From positions 1,736,001 through 1,800,000 of the forward strand of contig JAUKUA010000003.1 in the NCBI GenBank assembly GCA_030549175.1: a DNA stretch of 64,000 bases, in the 5' to 3' direction. The translations under genes and the position numbers were made by a program. This stretch comes from Lasiosphaeris hirsuta. Lineage: Eukaryota; Ascomycota; Sordariomycetes; Sordariales; Lasiosphaeriaceae. The notes below the pieces were generated by a model. The model did not search any database. It saw only the letters and a list, made by a program, of their open reading frames with translations, and was not told the origin of the DNA. Positions 35,811 to 46,721 of the stretch are shown in pieces; positions within the stretch are counted from its first letter, which is position 1; each line of letters opens with the position of its first letter.

Positions 35811-36555
35811 TCAGTCGTTTGTCTTGATATTACTCTTGGGGCGGAACAGCGTTCTCAAATTGTCCGCGGCCTTTATTTGCTCTCTGCGCGTCTCGCGAAG
35901 TGCGAAAAAGCTTTCTGGGGTGTTGGGCAAGCCAGCTTTGGTATCTTCTGGTCCACTCCAGACACTCAGACCCGTGTAAGCTGAATCTCTGGGAACTACC
36001 AGTCGCAGCGAAGCTGTCTTGAACAAATCCCCAAGCAGCGGATGGTCATCTTTAGGCCAGGGACCGTAAAGAGGCGACTGGGTGATAAGTTCTTTGTGCT
36101 TGTAATTAGGCGCTGGGAAGACAGTAATGGTGAACGTCTTGATTGCACCGGCTCCAGGCGTGGTAGATGTATTGTTGCTTTCGGCAGCTATGCCATTTTC
36201 GGGTGCTTTCGGTCTTGGGGGTGAAGATGTGTTGCTGTGGATGGGAACATGATCAAACTGCAGCGGACTTCGTTGAATGATGTGTTGAGCGATGTCCCAG
36301 CTGCCAGCGACCGAGACGAAAGAGGAGGGCTCCTGTAGTTTATTAGCCAATGCGTCAGGCTACCAGAAGCTAATTGAGTGCTGGGCAACCCACGTCAAAC
36401 CTCTTGAAGACTTCGATGTCGCCGTACTGCTTCAGCATTCGGAGCACTGCGCGCTGCTCCGAGAAGTTTGCTGGAGCCGGCTTCACCTTGAGATAGATGG
36501 ACCGAGCCCTGATCGGCCCGGAATCAACGAGGAAACGGGCGGCTCGCAATGCCAT
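35811..36555 (-). CDS. Conserved fungal protein of unknown function, RNP-like N-terminus
   Basis: Exons 36555-36394 and 36332-35811 give 227 residues. The N-terminus (MALRAARFLVDSGPIRARSI) looks like a mitochondrial presequence. The following segment (YLKVKPAPANFSEQRAVLR, then YGDIEVFKRFD) has the beta-alpha-beta layout of an RNA-recognition-like fold. The C-terminal half (APNYKHKELITQSPLYGPW) resembles a widespread but uncharacterised fungal family. The intron uses donor GTGGGT at 36393; the nearer GTTTGA would break frame with the acceptor ACAG at 36333. I cannot assign a function. Confidence 0.7.
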
Positions 36556-36968
36556 CACTACCCAGCGTGGTGGGCGTAACTGCAGCGTTGGAATCGGAAA
36601 TTTGTCGATTGATTTCGGATGGTTCAATCCTGTGACGGCATCGAATCCATGTGCACCCGAGCAGCGCAAGTGGGTCCTCACGCTATGTCCCCATTGGCTC
36701 CCGCAACCACAGGGTCCAGTTTTGACATCAAGCACCCAACAATAGACAAATCCGAAGGCAGTTTTCTCAGTGTTGTTTTCTCGTTAACAAGCAGGCACGG
36801 CAAGCAAGAGCCGAGCTGGAGCTACAACAAAGACCGAACACCGGCCTGACCGAGCATTTATACAACCCTAACCCTATTACGATAGGGTAGAATGCCAAAA
36901 TAGGACACCCAGCAAGACCCAAAAAAAAAAACATTCCATTCCGCAGATTGCGGCAAAAGAATTGGAGA
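36556..36968. other. Gene-free stretch between the RNP-like gene and tRNA-Trp
   Basis: About 410 bp that serve as the upstream region of the RNP-like gene. A short A run at 36921-36931 lies about 40 bp downstream of the tRNA and could contribute to RNA polymerase III termination on the minus strand. Nothing else is seen. Confidence 0.45.
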
Positions 36969-37040
36969 TGACCCACACCCGATTTGAACGGATAACCTTT
37001 CGATCTGGAGTCGAACGCGCTACCGTTGCGCCAGCAGGCC
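36969..37040 (-). tRNA. tRNA-Trp (anticodon CCA)
   Basis: The minus strand folds as a 72-nt cloverleaf. The acceptor GGCCTGC pairs with GTGGGTC (several G-U pairs). The D-stem is GCGC/GCGC, the anticodon stem TTCGA/TCGAA with loop CTCCAGA (anticodon CCA at 37006-37008), and the T-arm ATCCG-TTCAAAT-CGGGT with discriminator A. It has no intron. A TTTT lies shortly downstream on the minus strand. Confidence 0.93.
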
Positions 37041-38203
37041 TTTCTTCTTATTAATGATAGTCGGTCACGACACCGCCCCCAAAAATCTCGGGTGCTTGGC
37101 ATCGTTTTCGCTATCCGGTGTGTCCACCCATTTGACCACAGCCGACAAAGCTCAACGCCAGACTCAATGCCAGCTTGAATCACCGTGCCCAATGAAGGCC
37201 GTGGCGAGTAGCATAGTGATGGCGAGAAAGGTGGGCTACCTAGCCATGCTCAACCCAGGGGCAATCGTAGCTGTCTCAGGACCAACTGATCGAGGTCGTG
37301 GGCATTGTCGACACGGGATGTTGCCTAGCTTCACGCTAGGAATCTTGACGGCCTTTGTATGGAGACCGGAGAACCTTTACATGCAACGGGTGCCAGCTTG
37401 TTCAGCCATGTGCAGCTCACTTGACCGAGATCGTGCCAGCCGGGCACAGGAATGACATCTCGGTCAGATGGGGAGGAAGAGTTAGCAGCGGCGATGATAT
37501 AGCATCTGCAGTTACTAACCAATGACAACATAGCAAGAGGTGAGACAGATCTACTTGCAGTGAGCGGGACTATGGCGGTCTGAAGAAGTGCCAGGAGATG
37601 CCCGACTTGTATGATGTTGAAGATGCTAGGGTTGTGTTCTGACTTTCCAGCAAAGAATGGAAAATGAGAGGTCTGGGGATATCTAGCTCCTTTGCTTGCA
37701 ACTATGCAAACTTCAAATAGCTGCAGTCAGTCAGATAATGGACCGGCCTAAAACATATCAAAAAGTTCAACGAAGGCATCCCGCAGTATGACACCCCCTT
37801 CGTTTTCCGTGTGCTAGTGTGCCTTTTATGACAGGGATACCTTTTCGGATAGTAGGAAAAGACCCCGAGACTTCGAAATGGGTTTGTAGATCACGGGATA
37901 GGGGTATCCCGAATGGGCTTATTGACTAGCAACTAAACAAAAAGGAGAATGTGCTATTGGGAGTCACTGCAGTTGACATACCAAGACCGTTTATAGAGAG
38001 GAGTCAATCTATCATGCTAGAAGACACTCCGAGTAGGTCCGGGTTGATGTCCCTCATCGTCTTGATGTGGCATACACTAGCTGCCCTGGTGAGCAGAACC
38101 TGTCGTCAAAACCTATTGTTCCCCTGTGAATCTCTACGTTTGCCGTTCAAATCCCTAGCCACAACACCCAACCCGGACTACGTCCTCATCAGCTATCGTG
38201 ACT
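37041..38203. other. Gene-free stretch
   Basis: This 1.2 kb lies upstream of tRNA-Trp and downstream of the BTB gene. Open frames are short and unremarkable. I see no recognisable element. Confidence 0.45.
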
Positions 38204-39212
38204 TCAACCGCCGGCATACCTGGTAAATCTCGGAAACCAGCCAGAGGCGGAAGATGTTTGTCGTGGACGAGGCAATGGGTAATCCCTCAGACTGATCCCC
38301 TCGAACCACAGTTTTCTTGGGGGCCGTACGAGAAGCCGGAAATGCTTGCAACGCACCGATCTGATCTTCCCACACCCCTCATACCAATGTACGACAGGAT
38401 ATCTCCTTGGGTCGAGACACGTCCATCCCTTGATACTCTCAAACAGTTTAGAACACCCATCCGCCCTCCAGTCTTCCGTTTGGTCCAATCCCTTATACCT
38501 CAGCCACAACAACCAACCCCTAATGAACCGTCTCATCCCTCTGCTTCCCGCCACAGCCCAAAACATATATCTCAGCTGCTCAGCCTCCACAAGGTGCGCA
38601 TGCTGGATAAAATGGCCCAACGCAAAGCGGCAGTATCCCAGGGACTGGAAGCGGTCACCAACGATATAGGCTTCTTGAGTAGCGGAGCCGCACCACACGT
38701 CGTCGTTGCAAATGTGGTGAGGGTCATATACTGGCCACCACTTGCATACGGCACACGAATAAAGCCAATCCACCCAGCGGGAGAAACTGATCGGGTCTTC
38801 TTCGGGGAGGTGGAACTCGCGGGTCAGAGCCTCGAGGAAGAAGTCGCTATAGAGGGCCGCTCTGAAGTAATCTGAGAAGTGACAGACCAGGTCGGTGTGG
38901 ACAAGGAATGTCCGAGAGTCCGGAGCAAGGCCGACAGTGATTTTAATGCGGTCCTCCGGGTTGGAGCACCTAGGGGGAAAGGGGGGGGGGGGGGTTAGGA
39001 TATTGGGCTGGGCTGGCCTTGGTCGGGCAGGTATGGTGGACTTACAGATAGACCTCGACTGGGGAGAGGCTGCCGATGTGAAGGGGACATGCCTCGACGA
39101 ACCTCGGGCAGATGGGAAAATAAGATCGTTCAAATGGTGATAGCAAGGGAGGCGGGAGCTCAGTGTCATTTTGCTGACTTCTCGAGCGTGTCAAACTCAT
39201 CATTTCGTCCAT
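38204..39212 (-). CDS. BTB/POZ-domain protein
   Basis: Exons 39212-39046 and 38969-38204 encode 310 residues. After a short N-terminus (MDEMMSLTRSRSQQ), exon 2 opens with SNPEDRIKITVGLA and continues TFLVHTDLVCHFSDYFRAAL. That is the core of a fungal BTB fold, a dimer or Cullin-3 adaptor module. It is followed by LPEEDPISFSRWVDWLYS and a helical BACK-like stretch (YRFALGHFIQHAHLVEAEQ-like). The start was chosen because only this frame keeps HIGSLSPVEVYL joined to CSNPEDR across the intron. The intron carries a run of 14 C on the coding strand before CCTAG. The substrate is unknown; fungi have many such genes of variable content. Confidence 0.8.
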
Positions 39213-42200
39213 CTTGAACCGCTTGGGTTTCTTGCGTGAACTAGGATACTCCCTTCAACGATAGACATGTACTTCTACCATTTCCGCGGCCCAAATCTTG
39301 CGGGTACCATTGAAGGCAAGAAGGCAAGGAGACAGAGGGATTCCATCTGGAAAGAGCGTTTGCTTCAGTACCTTCCCTGCTCAGTAAACACTCGAACCCT
39401 AATAACTCGGGCAATTCAGCTGGATACTTCGCGGCTGTCTGTGCCGTTAGACTTTCGCGCCACCAAAAGCCATACTAAGGTAAACAAGCCGACCTAGAGT
39501 AACTACGTTGGCGCATATCAACTTGATTGTTGTCGTCGAAGGGTAATAATCACAACGCCGAGGGTTACAAGTTGTGCGAGGATATGGGGGACGTCGAGAT
39601 GGAATAGGGGGCCGGACTGGCCGCACAACAAGGTGTTGACACTCTGGCCAGGCCAACGACTGTGGCTTTGATGCAGCCTTCCTTCGCGATACCCGATACC
39701 ACTGCGACCGCTGCCTTGCCCCTCCTTTCGCACGAAGGAAGCGAACCAGGAGTTGAGACGGGAATATTGACGCTCGATGCTCAAGGATCGCCATATCCTC
39801 TCGACAAAGGCTCGGACCATCCAACTCTAGGGCACTTTTCCTGAGCGAGCTGAATGTCATCGCCTCGGTCGGTCGACGTCTCCGAGTGCAGCCCATTGGA
39901 GATCCAGCAAGAACAACAAACTGATGATGTTTGGTTCCCCGGGCTGGAGATAAAGGTATTGCTTCTAAAATAAAAGGAGAAGGTGCAGAGGAAGCTCTGT
40001 TGATGACCTTGCTTGGTTCTCGTAGCATTGCCGCCGGGTGCGACAGATGCCGATGCAAGCCACATCCCAACTAGGCTATCAGGATTTGATACCCAGTCTG
40101 ACTTACCCACGGTGAGCCTTTGGGGGTTCGCTAGCTCGGGGGTTTCCTCCAGCGCAGCGTTGGGCGTGTGCACGCGCGAATGTTTATGGCCTTTCTGGCG
40201 TGCTGGAACCGAGGGTTTCCTCTGCCGCAGCGAGACCGGCGGTCAAACAAGTTAGGTTACCCTCGCGGCCAGCTGGTCAGCAATTGAGGCTTGAAATAGG
40301 ATAACGCGCCCAAAAAGCAAGGAGAGAGAAAAAAGCAACCCTAATCCGCGATTTGGTTACTGCAGGTCACCCCACTGAGTCTGCTTCTATTTGCAAGTTC
40401 CATGCCCGCCCAGTAACAGGCCCCCTTTATGGAGGCGTTCGGCATCGTGGACAGAAACAGAGATGATCGGCAATTCCCCCAAGAGTCAGTTCCCAAAAAG
40501 CTTCTGTTCCACGACCGGGAGCTTGGCCTGTGGAACGACAAACCCAAGGGCAAGCGCATTGCAATCATAGCTGCTGCAAGACCTATGCAAAAACAATGCA
40601 AGTTCTTTGACATTTATTTACTGCTAGATGACCGCCCGGGAACTGTGTGGTGGTGTGTGTGCGGGCGTTGGCGTTATCCCGGGGCTGTCATGGAATGTGT
40701 CAAGGACCTGTGGGTGTGCGGGATGGCTTCAATAGCAAAATAAACGGCGATTTCGCACACTCGCTCGCACTGTACCGATTACCTTCGGAAGCATGGATCG
40801 AAATGCAGATGCAGAAAGCGCCAACCATCACGATGCTGCTGGGGGCTGCATGCAACCCTGGAGATCGTCACTTCGCGAACTCGAGTTCTCTGGAGCTCCC
40901 AGAGCTGCTTTGCCGGATCGCCCAGTGGGCTTGTGGCCTGTGGGAGGGGGGGGGGGAAGAGAACATGGCGTTTCCTTTCTTCTTTCCTTCCTGCTCGGAG
41001 CCAGGTGGGAGTTTCTCAAAATGAACCAGGCGACTCTAAAGAGACTCACAAGACGACATTGTGCCTCTCCAGGCAGCTCCCCAATCATTTGCACGACGCT
41101 TCTGCACACCTTTGCGCTGAGATGATGAGCCACACCCGGGTCACCCAATTGGAAGTTCGAGGGGGGACCAGCCAAAGACCTTCCGGCAGGTCCTCAACCT
41201 GATCCACTGTCAGGCGGGCAGGGAAAGCCCAGCAGTCTGGGTAGGGTCGTGTATGCCTGTGCCCCTAGTATCCCGTCCGTTCGTGGACTGGGTGAGTTCA
41301 ATGAATCCACCTTGGCAGTGGTTGTTCCACGTAGGAGCCTTCAATCTACCAAAAAATCCCCGAAACAGTTTCAGCTGAGAGGGTCATGTTGGTCGATTCG
41401 TCTGGGGTTAGATGAGCTTGAGCCCCATCCACTGACTCACCCATCCAGCATTGCTCCCAAAGTTCCGGGAGTCTGGCTCTAATTCAATGAAGGAAACTGA
41501 AGGGAAACAAAGCAACGGCACACGGCGATGGCTCCACGGTGTCGGGAATCGGGCCATTGAAGCACCGTCCACCTGAGGGAGCACCCGGCTGTCATATAGG
41601 GCTCGAAGCAAAGTATAGTAGAGCGGCACAAAAGGCACGGGACACGATAACAAAGACGGAAAAGACGCGATGTGTCCGAAATCGCCAACGTGGACGCCAA
41701 AACCAACGCTTGAGAGAGTGGAGACCGGATGAGCTTGTCCAAACGCTTGACATTCAGCCACTTCATCATCCGAGAAAAAATCGGGGCATCGGAGCGAAGG
41801 TCGGCTGAGGCTTGCGGTGCCAAAACTGGCTGGATGCCCAACTTCTAGTGCAATCTCAATTTCAATCCAGCCAACGGCTGTCTTAGGAAGCCACCGCCAA
41901 TATAGCTTACAGGTAGCCTGGCTTGACTCTTGGGACTAGGGCCTACTTGGGACGGAGGAAAATAAGAAAAGCTGCTAGCGGCAACCGAATGTTAGTAAAG
42001 GGGGATTCTCGGCGGTATTCACCATCCTGATCCTTTGTGCCTGGTGCCTGTGGCACAGGCATTAGTTGGATCTAACCTAACTGCTCTATAAGTTTGGGGT
42101 GTTGTTGCATTGGATCCTGGGATATCCTTGTGGAGAGGGAGATGATAGGTATAACAGAAAGAAAAAAATGCTATTGTGTACTCCGTAGGCCGTGGTGATA

Positions 42201-44316
42201 CATCACAACCGTTACTGGACAGGGTCAAACTCGGTACTCGGCAGAGATTCGGTAGACGTAATTCCGGAACAGGAAGCTTGTCTACCAATCGACATGATTG
42301 CTCAACCTTTCGGCAAAGTTGATGAGTCGCAGCTCGGCATCGTAAGAGTGAGGACAATTGCGTGATCCTTGAGGGGGGCACGGAGCACTGTGACCAAACA
42401 CGTGGACGGATGACGGTAAGAACCCGAGGGCCCGGAAATATCAACAATCAGCGCGGGCGAAAGGACCAAAAAAGCCAACATCCCACATCCCGACAAGAGG
42501 TTTCAGGTGTCTCTGATAAGTTATTATAGGGCTATCCTCATACTCAGTCAATGTTTGAAGGCGCGAATGTGTCAATGCAAGGTCGAGAATAAATTGGAAT
42601 TGTCGCGTTCCGACTCCCAGTGCGAGAGGCAGACTGGCACATGTCTTACTCGTTGCCTAGATCCTTGCACGGGACCCAGGGCGATGGATGCCGCACAGTG
42701 TAGAACTAGACGAACTCAGCACTGTTGCACAAAACAACAACCTAATATCATTGGACCGTATCAGGTCAGTAACCCAGAACCAGGGTCCAGGGAGGGAAGG
42801 GCCAGGATCATTGTGCAGACAGCGCGCCACTTGACGACTTAGTCCGAGTGCCACGCAAGGGCCTCTTGGAGAGCATGGAGGTGTGGAGGTGGGAGCACCG
42901 CTGGTTTGCTCAACGCTTTCAACCAGAGCCAAAGAAGCGGCGTTGCAAGCTGGCCCAAGCTTGGATAAGGTAACTTGGTACCTACCTGACCACACGCAAC
43001 ACAAGTGGCAGCTGGAGGCCAGACCAGCCGACCGGCTGAGGAAGCTGTCTAGTGTACCTTTGCAGTTCCCCTCACTTGGCGAAGCCCATCCAGCGTGCCG
43101 CCTGCCTACGCTAGATGGGGTATCTGGCGCCTCTGCCAAAACCTCTTCGCTCAGCCCAGCCTGCGCATTTCTTGCGCACCTGGCCTTTGCATTTCATTTA
43201 GTAGTAGACGCGGTTGACAACGCATATTTTGGACTCTGGCGTCTGTCAGACAGCCGAGAGACGCGGTGTGCGATGTGATTAGACCAAATTAGCGCTGTGC
43301 GCCTAGCTTGGGCGCGAGTGCGTCTGTGATCATGCTCTCCTTTTGGCGTGAGCGACGTCCCCGATGTCTTGGGTCATGTTGGCGGAGCTTTCCAGCGAGC
43401 GCCCAAGTCAGGCAGCCCAGCGCGGAAAGTGACCAATCATTGACCCAATTCACCCTAGCCTAGTCAAGGAGGGTGGTATGCGCATACAGTATGGCGCACG
43501 GTTCCTTCCCCTCCCATCCCTGGTTCCCAGGGATTATGTTTTCTGGGACTGGGGGAATTGGGGGCCTGGGAGTTTGGGACCGGTGGGACACTGGCTGACT
43601 GGAACGAACTGATTGCAAGACGCGCACGATGTGAGACCTGCCGGGGTCAGCCCTTGCCACCCACCCGACACGCCAATTCCCATGAGTGAGCTTCCAAGAC
43701 ACACAGTACGCTAGGACGGGATTGTGCTAGCTCGGCTTGACAGAGACTAGACTCCCACTCTGTCACTGCGTTCGTGTGTCTGCGGGCTGCGTGTCTGCTG
43801 CAGGCGTCCTTCAAGGATTGATTTCCTTGGGCTGTTTTCTCTCATCATGCTCCCTTTTCCCTCTCGTTGCTATATCGCATCGTCTTGTTGTCGTCGCCAG
43901 CCGTCATCGTGCTTCTAGGACACCTTTTGGAGCGGGTTATCGCGACGCTCGTCCGCCAGGTCACCACACCATCGTGAGGTCGATTTGTGTCGCCGGCACT
44001 ACTCCGTACCCCGTCCTTCCTATACCCAATTGATCCATCTCCGTCACCCTCGCCTGCCAGGTCGCTCCAGGCTCCCTGCTGGCTCCCTGCTCCCTGTTGA
44101 GGCTCGGCCGCCGAGTGAATTTGCTTTGGTGCCCAACTAGTGCTAGCTAGTCCGCCCATTAGCGCCCCAGGGCCGCACCTCGATGTCTCCCTCATAAGCT
44201 TTGGGCTTCCCGGTACACCAGTTTCCGTTCAGCTACTCTCCCGTTGCCGCTCGTGCTGTCGTCCGCTCCACCCTTTCAGCTGGGTCAACCCAGCGCAGCC
44301 CAGCACCAATTCCACC
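39213..44316. other. Large gene-free region (5.1 kb)
   Basis: This is the largest gap in the window, between divergent genes. Open frames of 100-207 codons occur on both strands but overlap each other, mostly start at non-ATG codons and show no conserved-looking segments. No tRNA, 5S rRNA or transposon was recognised. The right end (43700-44316) is pyrimidine-rich and probably includes the leader of the next gene. A long regulatory region or non-coding RNAs are possible. Confidence 0.4.
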
Positions 44317-45408
44317 ATGGCGGACAGGCTCGCCACTCAGGACAAAGGAAAAGAACCAACCCGCCCCGATGACAGCATCGACCATGAACAAGTGCCGTCG
44401 CCGACTGGCGAGAACGCCTCTGGGCCGCCAAGGCAAATACCTGCGATATTGAGGCGACTCCAGCAGCACCGCCAACAACGCCAGCAGCGACAGCAGCAGC
44501 GACAACGGTCTCAACCCCAAGCAGAGGGTTCGACCAACTCGTCAATCCCAGCCTCGGCAGCTTGCAGGCCAACCCGGCTGCGAGCAACCGTCGACACGTT
44601 GGTCCGGAAGCTTAGCAAGCAAAACCTGCAAAAGCCCGGTGCCGGCAACGTGCCACAGGAATCTGGCCTGCAATTGCAATTGCCGCTGTCATTAACAGCC
44701 ACGCCGAGTGTGCCAGAATCGGCAGAAGTGGGAGATTCTGCCATCACACTGGAGTCGGCTCTTACTCTCGAGGTTGATGATGAGCCCGAGTCGCACTGCT
44801 CACCATTCCTCGCTCTATCGGAGCAACCTGAACTAGTATCATTAAAAGATCACCTAATGGGCTCCACCTTCCCAATCCAGGCCCTCGATGAGGTGACAGC
44901 AGGGCCGAGCTACACGCCGCAGCCCCCGCAGTCTACCTCTCAGTTCTATGAGAATTTCTTCAACCGCACCTCAGCATCGGACAACGGACCTGAAACGAAG
45001 CAAGCGACTATTGTGCACCTGCCGCCGATACTGGAACCGGATATGGATTACGATCCCAAGCAAGAGCTAAGGCTGCAAGACTTTGATCTCGAGGTAGACG
45101 AGGCCTATGGCCAGGGCGGCCCCGCTCTCACCGAAGAAGACGTACCCTGGGAGAGCTTCAGAAGCATGCGGCGGGTCGGCATGCCAGGCGGCATTAGGAG
45201 GAGTGTTGGCGGGATTCCACTGCGATACCGCCTATCTGCCGACGCGGCCATGAGCTGCCAGAATCTGGTACGGAGTAGGCCCAGGATGCGAAAGAGGAAG
45301 AGGCCGAGGGCGGAGAGCTTCACGTCGTCGGGGGTTACCTCGGCTGTCTCGTCACCAGTGATACCGCCTTCGATACCCTCACCACACCACAACCCTTATT
45401 CGTTGTGA
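44317..45408 (+). CDS. Hypothetical, largely disordered fungal protein
   Basis: A single exon of 363 residues starts at an ATG in a good context (tccaccATGg). The N-terminal third is Gln/Arg-rich (RLQQHRQQRQQRQQQRQR). A Leu/Ser-rich segment (TRLRATVDTLVRKLSKQNL) could be a short helix. The C-terminal part (ALTEEDVPWESFRSMRRVG, then GIPLRYRLSADAAMSC) looks the most conserved, followed by a basic MRKRKRPR stretch that could be a nuclear localisation signal. I do not recognise a domain. Its long upstream region would fit a regulated gene, but this is inference. Confidence 0.7.
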   Translation: MADRLATQDKGKEPTRPDDSIDHEQVPSPTGENASGPPRQIPAILRRLQQHRQQRQQRQQQRQRSQPQAEGSTNSSIPASAACRPTRLRATVDTLVRKLSKQNLQKPGAGNVPQESGLQLQLPLSLTATPSVPESAEVGDSAITLESALTLEVDDEPESHCSPFLALSEQPELVSLKDHLMGSTFPIQALDEVTAGPSYTPQPPQSTSQFYENFFNRTSASDNGPETKQATIVHLPPILEPDMDYDPKQELRLQDFDLEVDEAYGQGGPALTEEDVPWESFRSMRRVGMPGGIRRSVGGIPLRYRLSADAAMSCQNLVRSRPRMRKRKRPRAESFTSSGVTSAVSSPVIPPSIPSPHHNPYSL

Positions 45409-46562
45409 ACTTCTTGCTACACGCTGTCTTTTTATTACATCTTGGGGTTTATGGGAGCGACAGATTATACCCACGGGGTTTGCGATTTTCGGAGTACTGG
45501 AGTTTGGAGTTCAGCAGGAATCCAACCCGGCTTGGACGATTTTGGATGGCGCGCAAAGCGCGCAATGAGCAAGGATCTCAAGGTTGCTGGACTGGTTGCA
45601 TATTTGAGGAGTTCACGGCTGGGAAAGAAACACGCATTTATACCGGGGAACGTGGCGCATTAGATTTGGGTGCCGAAGCCTATTGTTTGTTCTCACCCCG
45701 TCCTGCGGACGCGTTTTCATCAAACGGATATCCGAGCTTTCTACATACAGAGCTGCATAGCATGGGAATAGGACAATTGGATGTGTACGAACAGCTGCTT
45801 TAGATTTTGGGGATCCTAAATCCAATCAGCATTCAAAAGGGGTGAGGAGCATACTCCTCGCCACATTATTCACTCTAAGCCTCTTGCCTCCTTCCTTAGC
45901 CCGTGGTTGAACAATACTAACTCCGATTGGGGGGGGGGGGGGGGTGGGTCTGTGGACAAAGGCACAGTGTAATATCGGGGCGGGTTGGGTTCGCTATTCA
46001 AGGAGACTGAGGTAAGCATCGCACTCCAAGCCATCACTAACGTGCCCAAACTGGTCGTACTGACTGGCACATGACAGCAGGTCTATAGGTGGGTGGCCTC
46101 CTTTCATCGCGGCAGCTTGTGCACCAACCGCAAAAACAGCGAAGCAATCACGACTATACCGTGGTGAGCCGATGGAATAGCCAGCTCGAGCTTCACATTC
46201 CAGCCGTCGACACCACGTCTTTGTTATGGAGGCCCACCCCATTGCCCTCACACATCACAAAGAACCGAGTTTGTTTCTTTATTGTTTCGTAGCCTCCTCG
46301 GAAAGCTCAGTCAGAAGACGCCAGGTACTATGAGATGTTGCCTTATGCTACTGGAATGGATCATCGTTGGCGATGCCACCACATTCTTCGCCTAGGCTCG
46401 CCCCACGCTGCTGTACAAATGTCTGGCACATTCCCACCCCCCCTCCCCCCTATTCATTTTCATACCTTCAGTTGCCGTGGCAGGTCCAGTGGGTTTGTTG
46501 ACATTATCCTGCTCTCCCTGTCTAGAGCCTGTTTGCCCCTCTCTTTTCCCCCGTCCAGCATC
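45409..46562. other. Upstream region of wetA
   Basis: This 1.15 kb contains the 3' end of the preceding gene and the wetA promoter side. It has a run of 16 G (45929-45944) and four AbaA-type CATTCY hexamers between 46196 and 46434. No other gene is visible. Confidence 0.5.
46196..46434. promoter_or_regulatory. Cluster of AbaA-type CATTCY sites upstream of wetA
   Basis: CATTCC occurs at 46196-46201 and 46429-46434 and CATTCT at 46382-46387 on the plus strand. GGAATG, the reverse complement, lies at 46353-46358. In Aspergillus the TEA-domain factor AbaA binds CATTCY to activate wetA. Four hits in 240 bp is more than expected by chance, but binding here is not shown. Confidence 0.35.
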
Positions 46563-46712
46563 ATGGCATCCTGGAGCAACTGCGAAAAACTCGATACCTA
46601 CGATTATCACAACTGCTACTACACCTCAAGTCCACCCGCCCGGCGCAACAATAGCAGCAACAGGCGCAGAGCAGCCGCCCCTCCCGCCTTCCAACTACCT
46701 AGCAGTAGCTAG
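46563..46712 (+). CDS. Upstream open reading frame in the wetA leader (49 codons)
   Basis: An ATG in fair context (catcATGg) opens a 49-residue frame that ends at TAG 46710-46712, nine bases before the wetA ATG. The peptide (MASWSNCEKLDTYDYHNCYY, then Pro/Arg/Ser-rich) has no known family. If the transcript starts upstream of 46563, ribosomes must leak past or reinitiate to make WetA. It could instead lie outside the transcript. Confidence 0.4.
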   Translation: MASWSNCEKLDTYDYHNCYYTSSPPARRNNSSNRRRAAAPPAFQLPSSS

Positions 46713-46721
46713 GACTAGACA

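Noticed and set aside
39447..40070. 207-codon minus-strand frame
   Set aside because: It lacks conserved-looking segments, overlaps other frames of similar size and has no supporting splice or start context.
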